The notes below the pieces were generated by a model. That model did not search any database and was not told the DNA's origin. It saw only the letters and a program-made list of their open reading frames with translations. Below, one piece after another: positions 46,147-57,130 of a stretch of 64,000 bases of DNA; position 1 is the first letter of the stretch, and every line of letters begins with the position of its first letter. The stretch comes from Tanypteryx hageni (taxonomy: Eukaryota > Arthropoda > Insecta > Odonata > Petaluridae): NCBI GenBank assembly GCA_028673005.1, contig CM054118.1, positions 90,620,858 to 90,684,857 of the forward strand. Direction: 5' to 3'. A program made the translations under genes and the position numbers.

Positions 46147-47740
46147 TTTTTACTTTCCCCATACGTAGTATAGGGGAAAGTATTGTTTACATGAAAAATA
46201 GATTTCGAGATTCTAACGGAAATACACGTTTTGAGGTCCCCTAAACACGTTTTGGCCATTTTCTCGATGACGTATGTGTGTGACAGGAATTTTGTGGGCG
46301 CTCGAACTCGGAAACTATTAGGTACTCAAATCATCGTGAAATTTTATATTTGAGATTTTTGTTATAAGGACAAGAGTTGATTAGTTTTTGGTAAAAATCG
46401 GTCAGCCGAAAGTGGGCGTTAACTCATGTCACTTATCCGTTTTTACTTTCTCCATATACGAAGTATAGAAAAACTAAGTAGTATTGTTTTCATGAAAAAA
46501 ATCGAATTCGAGATTTCAACGGAAATGCATGTTTTTAGGTCCCTTGAACACGTTTGGACTCATTTCTCGATGATGTCAGTGCGTGTGTGTCTGTGTTTAT
46601 GTATGTGATAGTTTTTTGTGGGTGCTCTAACTCAAAAACTATTAATCAGATCATCGCAAAATTTTACATTTAACATTTTTGTTAAAGGAAGATGTGCTGA
46701 GTTTTTGGTAAAAATCGGTCAAACGGAAGTGGGTGTTTACTCTTGTCACATCCGTTTTTACTTTCTCCATATACGTAGCATAGGTATTGTATTCATGACA
46801 AAATTGACTTCGAGATTTCAACAGAAATACATGTTTTGAGGTCCCCTGAACACGTTTTGACCATTTACTCGGTGATGTCTGTGTGTGTATGTGATAGCTT
46901 TTTGTGGGTGCTCTAACTCAAAAACTATTAACCAGATTAACGCAAAATTTTATATTTAACATTTTCATAAAAGTCGCAAGAACTGATTAGTTTTTGGTAA
47001 AAATCGGTCGACCGGAAGTGGGTGTTTACTCTTGTCACATCCGTTTTTTACTTTCTCCATATACGTAGCATAGGTATTGTATTCATGACAAAATTGACTT
47101 CGAGATTTCAACAGAAATACATGTTTTGAGGTCCCCTGAACACGTTTTGACCATTTACTCGGTGATGTCTGTGTGTGTATGTGATAGCTTTTTGTGGGTG
47201 CTCTAACTCAAAAACTATTAACCAGGTTAACGCAAAATTTTATATTTAACATTTTCATAAAAGTCGCAAGAACTGATTAGTTTTTGGTAAAAATCGGTCG
47301 ACCGGAAGTGGGTGTTTACTCTTGTCACATCCGTTATTTTGAAATATTTGATAAATGTAAAAATGTATTGGAAAAAAGTTGTAGGAAATTTAATTGTCTA
47401 CAATCTTTGTTTGAAACATTTTTCCATATAATGCATTGTTTAAGAGACATCTTATATTTTTAGCTGCCACCACCACGCCACCTACCGAAGACTTGTTAGC
47501 AATTGACGCTTAGTTACATCTTAGTAACGCTCCTTTTTCTTTTCTTAATTGTTGGAGCTTTGTGGCTATATCCAATATCATAAGGCTATGGTTTGAGTTT
47601 ATTTCTGTTCTTTGTAAAGTCTAAAATTTTCTCGCAGTTTCGTAAAATATTTATTATTATGTAACCTATTTGGAATCTTTAGAAATATAACAGGTATGGA
47701 GAAAGTCAAGTGGTGGCCACATCAAATTTGTTATTTTAAT
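46147..47740 (+). repeat. Tandem array of Rep-A 5' halves ending in a full copy
   Basis: Units begin with (T)TTACTTTC(T/C)CCATA at about 46148, 46438, 46754 and 47045. The first three stop at CTTGTCACATCCGT or similar (about 290-315 bp each). Only the last extends to the 3' half and finishes with TATGGAGAAAGTCAAGTGGT at about 47700. Units three and four are almost identical, pointing to recent tandem duplication. Confidence 0.8.
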
Positions 47741-48450
47741 ACTTGCTTTAACACTTGATCAATGTAAAAAATACTGGAATAAAAGTTGTAGGTAATTTTC
47801 CACAACTTTTTTTCGAAACATTTTTCCCATATTGTTTAAGAGATATTTTTAAAACTAGTTTTTTATCTGCCACCACCCCGCCACCTACCGGCAACTATTG
47901 TAAACACTTGACGCTTAGTTACATCTTACAATTAGTAACGCTCCTTTTTATCATCTTAATTGTTGGTGCTTCGTGGCTATGTCCAATATCAGAAGGCTAC
48001 GGTATGATTTTATTTTTGTTCTTTGTAAGATGTTTGAATTATTCTTGCAGTTCCTTAAAATATTTATCATCATTTAACCCAGGGGTCACCAAACCTTTTT
48101 AATGGCAGATCGCATCGATGGTTGCCAATTCTTCGGCGGGCCGGATTAGATCTTAAATCAGAAATATTCTATATATTCTGATATGCGATATGAGCGAAAA
48201 TAAAGCTTTAATAAGGTTTTAATGGCTAACATTTTTATATTTAAAGTTTTATTATAAAAAAATTCAAAGAAATTATGGATTTGTGAGTTAAATTTTTCTG
48301 TTTGCTTTTTCACCATAGCTTTGCGGGCCGCACAAAAACCCTTCGCGGGTCGTAGTTTGGGGACTCCTGAATTTTAACCTATTTGGAATTTTTAGAAATA
48401 TTATAGGTATGGAGGAAGTCATGTGGTGTCCACATCAGATTTTTAAGTCA
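47731..48450 (+). repeat. Second Rep-A 3' half, split by MITE
   Basis: Follows the array: repeats TTGACGCTTAGTTACATCTT, CTGCCACCACC and ends TATGGAGGAAGTCATGTGG at about 48425. The hAT MITE at 48080-48369 interrupts it. Confidence 0.75.
48080..48369. mobile_element. hAT-type MITE (CAGGGGTCACCAAACC)
   Basis: Ends CAGGGGTCACCAAACC and AGTTTGGGGACTCCTG. Flanks ATTTAACC (48072-48079) and ATTTTAACC (48371-48379) are a target duplication with one extra base. The uninterrupted version (TATGTAACCTATTTGG) is at 47660. Confidence 0.85.
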
Positions 48451-48535
48451 AACTAAGCCATTATCTGCCCTTCCTAAAAACATTCCTGTATACCGCAGAA
48501 GGTTCTATTTAAGTTGACATAAACCAGTTTCCCAT

Positions 48536-48536
<1 letters not shown>

Positions 48537-48579
<43 letters not shown>

Positions 48580-48810
48580 AAACGCGCTTTTAAGGATTCA
48601 TTGGCTTTGTGGCCCTCTGTATGCTACCCATTATTGTTTGAACTCCCTCCCTCTCCCTCTCTCTCTCCCTCCCTCTCTCTCCCCCGCCCTCTACCTAACC
48701 TCTCCCCTCACTCCGATACCCTCGCCCCTCAAGATTTCTCGACGCGAGCTGCTGAAATGCTTTAGTAGTCTTGCTGTTTCTTCGAAGCTGCGCAGGCGCT
48801 CTATGCGGGT
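48537..48810 (+). promoter_or_regulatory. Candidate promoter and first exon (GA tract, NRF-1-like site, splice donor)
   Basis: A 38-bp (GA)n run (48538-48575), CT-rich tract (48643-48685), then TGCGCAGGCGC (48790-48799), close to the NRF-1/Ewg site, and finally GCGG|GTAAGT with the donor at 48809. GA repeats, CpG content and a strong donor together suggest a transcription start. No downstream acceptor exon was identified in this window. Confidence 0.3.
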
Positions 48811-51757
48811 AAGTGACACATTTACCTCCGTCTATTTATCGTGGGTTACTTTTGAAGCACGGAGGGCTTGCTTTCCTCTCGTCTTATTTATCGATTACTA
48901 AACGTGAAAATACCGAAAGAGACAGTTCTTTGAGAGGGATATAATTAACGGAAGATACATTTTATAGCGATAAATACTGAAATCTACCAAATTTCTGACG
49001 TTTAACCCGAATTCAACAGCATTACATCCTCTGCTTAGTGAACATCTGGCGGCCGATACGCTACTGAAGTCCATAAGACTGAAATGCTCTGTGATATATG
49101 AGCAATAAGTAGCACATTAATGTTTCAATAGCGCGCAGAACTTTCCTGTTCTTCCTCTACCTCTGGAAAAAGTCTTTTAAGAATCCGTTCGAATACTTTC
49201 GCAATGTTTCCTAATCCATAATTTTAGGTTGAAAAAATAACGCACTTTTATGTGCAATTAAAAGTGTTTTTTATTCTGGAATCGCAAGGAACGGAAAAAA
49301 TTAATAAGACATCCATTCATTCATGAGATCAAAAATATAATTATCACTATCGGATTGCTAACCTACGACGATTTTAAAAAGTTATTCGCGCAGTTTATAA
49401 AAATCTCCATTGATATTTTTATTTGTCTTGGAAAAGCATTTTAGTGAAATTTAGAAAAATTGGTGGATCTATAGATTCCGATAGCACGGTTACGAATAAT
49501 TTAGCAAAACAAACATTTTATATTAAAATTGACGCATCAGCGTTGTAACTCATGATACACATCAATGATTCAAACTGCATTTCATGATTTGTTTTACCTA
49601 CGGACATTAGCAATGGATTATCTAGGCTATACGAATTTACTCGTTGAATTCCGAGGTTGACAAAAGTTTGTGCTTCGCGACATTTCAAACGGATTGGATC
49701 TGTGGAAATATTCTTCCCATGCAGCATTTTGCTACGACAAACTGAGGTCAATGGATATTCTCCCCTACTGCAGCACCGAAAACTTTCTGTCCTAGATAGA
49801 CTTGGATGTAAATTCAAATTATTTCTCTCTACAATCATTACTACTCGTACGCACCAATTCTTCGTCAGTACGTTTAAAATGAAAAAGCAAAACTCCTCCA
49901 GAAAAAAAGGGCCATTGCAACCGAAGTAAAGCGCATTTGTCCGTTAAAGGACTTTTAAGCTTAAATTAAACGTTGTAATTTTCCATTTTTAGGTGTGTAC
50001 TGCATAGAAGGAGTTGTCAATATATGGATCAGTCTTTCGTTATTCGGCTTAATGTAAACAATTACTTATTTATCTTTCTTCCTTCATCGCTCATGTTGCG
50101 TGAGAAGGATGTTCGATCCAAAGACGCCGTAAAGGCCTCAAAAATCCATGTTGGCCGATACATTTCATTGCTTTTTCTTTATTATTTTGAGGTGAATTTA
50201 TACTCGAGCTTATCCTCGTTGTTTCCATTTGTGTGACTTCACACAACAACCCGATCCATATTATGCATGGGAAGCTTTGATATTCAAGTAACATGGGAGA
50301 GACTACAATGAAATTACTCAACTTCAACTTGTGAAGTGTTTTTAAATCTTCTACCAAAGACCAGAGCTGTAGAATCCTTTGAATTCTCTGCAGAGATATT
50401 TTTAAAGTACCACAATACGCAATAGGTATTAACTTTATATGATGAAAATGAAACAGAATACATTATGCATCCTTATTATTCCATTGCGACTATTATGTGT
50501 TTTATTCTCAACCTCAAATACTCTATCACGTATGTTACGCAATTGTAATATTTTACGCTCTATATTTTTCAATTAATTAATGGGGTAGCAATTAATCGAC
50601 TTATCCATATACTGCTATGAGAGCTAATACAGAGAATTTTCCTTTTGTCCGCTTAGGCGGTCTTTAAGTCATATGTATGAAGTGATTTTACTCATTCTTA
50701 AAATTATTTTTTTTTAACTGACCCGCTTTTAGATTATTTAAACTTTCTAAATTTCTTGATACATACAAAAACACGGAAATTGGCAGCTGTACCTATCGTC
50801 CTAGCGTATTTCATTGTGATACCGCAACCTTTGAATAGAAATTAAATGTTAATAGCTGAAAATGTTAACTTTTCCCGAAAATTTGTCTTCTGCTTCACAC
50901 TCCTCGTCTCTGACGTTAAATAATATTACACAATCTTCGCTCGAGGACTCGGAAACTATATAAACTTCAGACGCTTCACTGTTGACCAATTATCGTCAGT
51001 TAAAAATGCTTGCGCAGCATAAGAGTGACGTTCCCCAAGGATGGCGAGGGTCTTCTATCGGGAAAATACAAAAGAGTCCGGAAAAAACCACAAAGCCTAA
51101 CAACGGCCGTGTGTGTGTGCAGAATATGAGTAAATGATACGCTTCAAATGCAGCCGGTTGTTTGGGATAATAACCGAGAAAGTAGGAAATGCTTCGAGCA
51201 AAGAGGAAACGTACAACAGTAACAAATTCTTGTGCTCATTTTATAACTTCCACAATTTCACAGTAACCAATTTTTATTTTTGTTTCCTTTTCTTCACAGA
51301 ATTTAAACTACACAAATGCTTGAATGTTATTTAAAATTGAAAAAATGTTTAAATTTAGCATTGGTGTATATGCGCATCATTCTTTCGAGCAGAAAATTAT
51401 TTTCACAGATTGAAACATTGTGTATATGGCAGGTGTAAGCTATTATGTAATTATTTTTGTCGACAATTCTCTTTAGCAATTCAATTCTTATCAAGCAATT
51501 GATAAAAGTAAAGCTTTCATATAGCAAAAAAGCGCATTTATACTCGTCTCTCTTTACCTCCCCGGTAATTATTCTAGCAATCGTACGTTCCAAACGATTT
51601 AATTTAGGAGATGCCGTAGCTAAATAATATTATTTATAGATAAATGAGCTAAGAATCGCAAAAAATTAATAAAACACTTTGAGTAACAGAAACCAATATT
51701 TGAAATACAACTTTGAGTTGCAGACATTTTTAATGTATAAGTTCTTATCGTTTAAGC
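48811..51757. other. No gene or repeat recognised
   Basis: Moderate G+C, no repeat family shared with the rest of the window, short frames only. Would be intron if the candidate first exon at 48.8 kb is real. Confidence 0.35.
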
Positions 51758-52084
51758 CAGGGGTCGGCAACCTTTTCTGCACGGCGGACCATATTCACAG
51801 TTGTAAATGCTTCTGAGGACCGCATTGCAAGTCAAGAAAGGCTCGGCGGGCAGGATCAAATGTTACCTAGAGTTTCCGTGCTCTCATATAAGCGAAAATC
51901 AGTTCTACGTAAGTTACTGGCGTTAAAACTTCACCAGAAATGGTTTTGAGACCATCATTTAGCTGAAAAATATGAAATTGTCCATGTGATATTTTCCCGA
52001 TCACTTTTCATTAAAGCTTCGCGGGCCGCATAAAGCGCTCTCGTGGCCGCATGTGGCCCGCGGGCCGTAGATTGACGGACCCTG
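51758..52084. mobile_element. hAT-type MITE with perfect 8-bp target duplication
   Basis: CAGGGGTCGGCAACCTTTT at the left, GTAGATTGACGGACCCTG at the right. GTTTAAGC flanks both ends (51750-51757 and 52085-52092). Internal GCGGGCCG repeats are typical of this MITE type. Confidence 0.9.
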
Positions 52085-53416
52085 GTTTAAGCGATTAATA
52101 CCTGCGATGCACTGTCAGTCATCTATTATCTTTCCCGGCTATATATTGCATGGTTTTCTTCATCCGAGATGCTAATGTTAATTATTTTGCAATAGACTCC
52201 TCCCGATTATATATTGCTCTTGTCATCCTATCTGCCTATCTCGCTGCGTAAGATTACCCACGCGTTTTTAGCCTTGGTCGTCAGTAAAGAAACCTGCTTC
52301 TCCAATGCCATTTAGCGCACAGAATTTTATACCGTGTTTTAAAAGCGACTGCCATAAAAATCAAATTCAGCAAAGATTTCTGAATTATATTTGTTACTCG
52401 ATGGACGTGATTACCTCCTCACCAACTTCACACGTAACCGTATATAACCGATAAAAAATATTTGGAACGGTTTTGAAAGTACCATTCATACTTAAGCCAC
52501 ACTCGACTATTAGCCAAAACTTGAAAATTTCTGCTCGGCATAAATATAAGCATCCAACTTCAATGCCTTTGAATAAAAATGATTGACCGTCTTTTGTGCG
52601 GATGGGTTCTTGCGAGATGTCAATTTCATCCAAATTTTAAGTCTCCTTTTGTCGTAAATGTCTTCTTTTTTTGCCCTTTGCAAGACCTAAATTAATGCGT
52701 TATTCGAAGGCAAGGCTGCACCGTCCTCTCAGAAGAACGGTGCCGGATATTCGCATATAAGTGAAATTCGGGAAAGTGAATGTCATTTAAGCATTTAAAT
52801 AAATTTCTCTATACTTCGTATATGAAGAAAGTAAAAATGATAATTTAACCTCGAAGTGCATGCTGTCAATAATTTTTCTAATGCTTCGAAAACGTTAAAG
52901 CTGCCCGAGTATTAAAACAAAAAGTAACTTGGATACAGCAAGCGTTCGTTTTATCCATGCTCATTTAAGGAACGCAAACGCAAAACAAAATTTAACGCAA
53001 ACGTATTTAGAGGTGACGCAGCGACAATGCCTTGCCAGTGAACATTGCCCGAAATAATTAAGTTCAATTGCTCTTGAAATTACTCCCGACTAATATACGA
53101 AATACCTTTAAACGATTGCACCTTTCGTGTCTGAATATTTATACAGGGAAGTTAACGACGGAACTGGAGTCTCTCTCGACACATAAACGAACGTAAATAG
53201 CTATTTATAACCTTTAAGCCGAAACTTAATTAAATCCTCACTCGGCCTACCATTTATTAACCCAATATCGTAACGGTTTCCAAAATTTTCTCATCGCGAA
53301 CCTCTTACTTAATATTATTTCTTCGCAAACACCCTTCTAAAATGTTCTGAGAACGGCTTGTGATTTGACATAGTTTAATTCATTAAATTTTATTATTGCT
53401 TATTATTCATTAACTT
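52085..53416. other. No gene recognised
   Basis: Only a short Rep-A edge (TCTATACTTCGTATATGAAG) at about 52807. No other repeat or coding signal. Confidence 0.35.
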
Positions 53417-53566
53417 AATAATAATGAATAAGTAAATTAATAAGTAATTACGGCGAATTGGATGTTAAATAGAAATTAACTCCTTGACCGTAAAATTTTA
53501 CGGTTAAGGAGTTAATTTCTATTTAACATCAATTTCGCCGTAGTCTCCATCTTTACTTATTTATTA
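53417..53566. mobile_element. Palindromic foldback MITE
   Basis: The inner arms of TTAAATAGAAATTAACTCCT and complement meet at CGTAAAATTTTACG (53489-53502) with almost no loop. Similarity extends outward to ACGGCGAA/TTCGCCGT and, more weakly, AATAAGTAAA/TTTACTTATT. Confidence 0.75.
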
Positions 53567-54788
53567 GCATGGCTTTCCGGCCAAAGGAGTTGAACAGATT
53601 CCACAAACTCTCAACACAAATTCACACTATTGCAGCCGATATTAAATTCCTCAAAGACTGTCAATTTCAGAAAGTCTTCCCAAAATTCACAAACATTTTG
53701 CCGAACACCACAAATCCCACGGCATGTAAAGCTATACTTTTTCTTAATAATAATGGACACAATGTCTACCCCTACTCCCTCGCGCACTTTAATTAACACA
53801 TTTCATTGGAACAGGATAGCCATCATGGCCATAATTCAATGAGTCTATCTCCAATTTGCTTGCACCAAAAATGCATTTTAAACATCTGTTAAATATAAAG
53901 CGGCTTTCATTTCTTTATCTTCAGTTCGTTGGATTTATTTGCGAATAAACTACTTTAAAAATATAACTTCCGATTTCGTTTCTAATGCAAATATGAAGAG
54001 GCCACAACATGCGACGATATCAGCAAAAATGCAGATGCGAATAAGAGCGATCCTAAGACTCGCAAACGTATAGCTTTTCCAGACATTTGTATTTGAAAAT
54101 GATTTGGAATAAAAAGATGCTGTTAATTTTGTAATTGCAAAATAGCCATTAACATTAATTTATTATTATTGGCCAGACGAAAAGGCAGCCTATAATCCAT
54201 CGAATGATATTTTATGCGCTAACATATTCCTTTGAAATATTACAAAATAACAAATAAAATTCCACCCTATAGTGGTCCATGAACCATCGCATGGGAAACG
54301 CTTATATAGTTTTGTGATTATATTTCTTGACTCTGCAACGAAGTATTTCACAGCTAGCAGCGGCAACTCTTTCTTTTAGGTTTGCCCAACCTCTTACGCT
54401 CACAAAAAAGCGAGCCGACGATAGGGATCCATTCACTCTATGTGCAGACAAAGAAATGAAACTTGGGTGGGTGAGACTATAATCAAACAAGGCGACTAGC
54501 GGTCACACCACTGCCTACAGTCGTGATCTTGACAATGGCTGTCGCAGCAAACAAAGCACTTCCTGTTCTCGGCATCTGCCGGGATTTTAAAATGACATTG
54601 TGACCTTCAATCGCCCTCTCTTATGGCCCAGTACATATGGAGGGAAATATCATATCGATGAACTACGAGGACAAATTATATGATTCGCCCAGTTTTGGGG
54701 CAGCTAAGAATACGTACTTGCACGCGACAGGCATCACCCTATGTGCGAAAGAAACGTCCCAATATGTCTATATTATTACCCTTTAACG
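53567..54788. other. No gene recognised
   Basis: Short frames only; no element seen. Confidence 0.35.
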
Positions 54789-55225
54789 CAGCGGTTTCCA
54801 AACATTACAGAGCAGCCCCCCCCCTCCTCCCCATACATCAGTGGTTTCCAAACTGTGGGTCACAGGGCGAGGGTGCACAACATTACACGAATATTTGCAA
54901 TCTGTTTAGTCATCCTAACTTTGAGACCTATCATATGCAGCCGTCAAATCCTACCCCTCAACTGCCTAGGATGTATCTTTTGCCTTGTTTTACTTAAGGT
55001 GGTAATATTAATTGCAATTGCCGGCCCAGTAGGTATTGTTTATGAATTTTGACTGAACATGATAAAGGGAGGGGGGGGGGAGCGCAAAGGCATTTTTATA
55101 AGGTGAGGGGGGGGCGGATTTGTAATGTTTGGAAACTGCTGCTCTACATTGTTTTCAGTCAAAATTCATGAACAATACCTACTGGACCTACAACTGCAAT
55201 TAATATAACCACCTTAAGAAAAACA
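54789..55225. mobile_element. hAT-like MITE overlapped by a second inverted repeat
   Basis: CAGCGGTTTCCAAACATTA (54789) faces TAATGTTTGGAAACTGCTG (ends 55141). Inside, CAGTGGTTTCCAAACTGTGG at 54839 repeats the end motif. A separate pair, TTAAGGTGGTAATATTAATT (54993) and its complement (ending about 55218), has one arm inside and one outside. The flanking octamers of the outer pair do not match. Confidence 0.55.
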
Positions 55226-55368
55226 TGGATGCAAACGATACGTCCTAACCATTTTACTGTGGCGGATCCAGGAGGAGACGATCACCCCATCCCCTAGAGC
55301 TGAAGCAGAACCGAAAAAATATTAGCTTCACATTTACAAATCGACCTAGTAAGACTTGTAAACTAATT

Positions 55369-55371
<3 letters not shown>

Positions 55372-55400
<29 letters not shown>
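55372..55400. repeat. (TA)n microsatellite
   Basis: About 14 TA units followed by CACACA. Confidence 0.9.
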
Positions 55401-55406
<6 letters not shown>

Positions 55407-55417
55407 AGTTGTCGGTG

Positions 55418-56760
55418 CTTGCATACTGCAAGCGCTTAAAAAAATCACTCTACACCAAGATCTATACTCGTAAATAAACCAACGCGATCTCCAGGGCAAC
55501 AGAACTTCAGCCGCGTGGAACCTATATGTATTAGACAATAACAAAGACTATTACCCCTACTATTAGTTCCATGAGTTCTAGCAGAATATTTAGAATTTTC
55601 CGCGAAATAAAGGCAACTATGCGTAATTTACGAATTCTCTGGCTCTCGGCTCGTGTCCAAGTTTTCGTATTTCAAGTTTCGTGACTCAGATAGCATGAGC
55701 AATAAAAATAATCTTCATTATTATGGAAAAATTAGAATATTTTGTCAAAATTATGGCATCCTCATCCGTGAGTTTAGCACGTATTTGGATTTAAAAAATC
55801 GCAAAATAAGTATGGCGCCATTATATTTAAAAATTGAAAGGTTAAAATTTTTCGAAAAACTACGAAACACAACACTAAAATACTTTTCATATTTTACTAA
55901 ATTTCTTGTGCGAGTAGATATAATGACGTCATCACAAGTTTACTTCTCAATTAAAATCACTGCCATAATAATATATAAATAAGACATTAATTTTCATTTT
56001 CCGCGAAATAAAGGCATCTATCCGGAATTTCTAAGTACTCGGACAATCGGCTCGCGTCCAAGTTTTCGAATTTACGGTTTCATGGCTTAGATCGTTTCAG
56101 CAATAACTATAATTATCATTAAGAAAATAGCCTATATATCCCACTGCAATTTATGTAAAAATTACGATATTTTGTGTTAGGATTATGGCGACATCATCCG
56201 TGGTTTTTAGTTCGTATCCGGATAAAAAATTAATTTAAATTATCACGTCATTATATGTATACGCCGTTGGCTGAAATCAAATAGATGCAGATTAAATAAT
56301 GCAGTCTTTTAGCATTAAATCAATGCTGTTGAAGTATGGATAATCAATTCTCATTGAAATGCATTGGAGTCGTTGCTATGGTAGTTTATTTTTTCATTGT
56401 TGAAGACCGAAAAAAATGTCATAATTTTGATTAAAATCACATTTTTACGCAAATTCAGAATAGATTTGAATTCTGTCTTCAAGAAAATAAACTACATTCT
56501 TTCATTCATCGTACGGCTCATGTCTCGACTGTGTATCTTAATTTTAAACAATTTAAAAAAGCGATTTTATATAGTTCTGTAGTTTTCATTGCTTTTCTTA
56601 TGGATGTTTAAAATTGGACTTTGGGATCAAAAATACCCCTTAAATATAACTTTTTCTGAAATTTCGGATTTTTTCTCGAGGTTGTAACCAATGGCCTATA
56701 TTCATGCCAAATTTCAACTCTGTAGCACTTATAGAAGTACCTTAGGTTTTATATGATATA
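55418..56760 (-). repeat. Rep-C copy with internal tandem duplication
   Basis: Reverse complement of 41945-42845. It begins with the hairpin GCTTGCATACTGCAAGC. Two internal units (about 55598-55975 and 55998-56260) both start TTTTCCGCGAAATAAAGGCA and share GGCTCG(T/C)GTCCAAGTTTTCG, so this copy is longer than the other. A further hairpin of the same type lies at 56821-56840. Confidence 0.65.
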
Positions 56761-57028
56761 TACTATATCATATATCCTATATATTTAAGAAGCAGCTATT
56801 TATAATGATATACGAGTAATCGGTGCTTGCATACTGCAAGTATTGGTGCCCTATAACCACCACACCAAATTTCATTCCTACTACTCGATGAGAATTACCA
56901 TAAATTAATTGCCAAATATTCCGCAATTCTATTTACACAACTTCCGGAGCGCCTGGAGTCGAACCAAGGACACTCACATAAGATGTCTCATATTATCCGA
57001 AGGCCTACTCATGACATCTACAAACCCT

Positions 57029-57130
57029 GCAATAGTTCAGTGGTAGAATATCCACCCGGCAAGTGGAAGGCCCGGGTTCGATTCCCAGTCATGGCAGATT
57101 TTTTCTCGTTTAAAAATTATTCCCTGGTGT
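57029..57130 (+). mobile_element. tRNA-Gly-like SINE head (SINE-E)
   Basis: AATAGTTCAGTGGTAGAATA then GGCCCGGGTTCGATTCCCAG, close to tRNA-Gly, then CATGGCAGATTTTTTCTCG. Acceptor pairing is broken at the 5' side, and the same 3' junction recurs in other SINE-E copies, so it is not counted as a tRNA gene. Confidence 0.65.

Noticed and set aside
49518..49838. 106-codon minus-strand open frame
   Set aside because: No domain, no paralogue and ordinary composition; length is within chance for this base composition.
57029..57100. Intact tRNA-Gly gene
   Set aside because: Acceptor stem does not pair and the 3' junction is shared with dispersed SINE copies.
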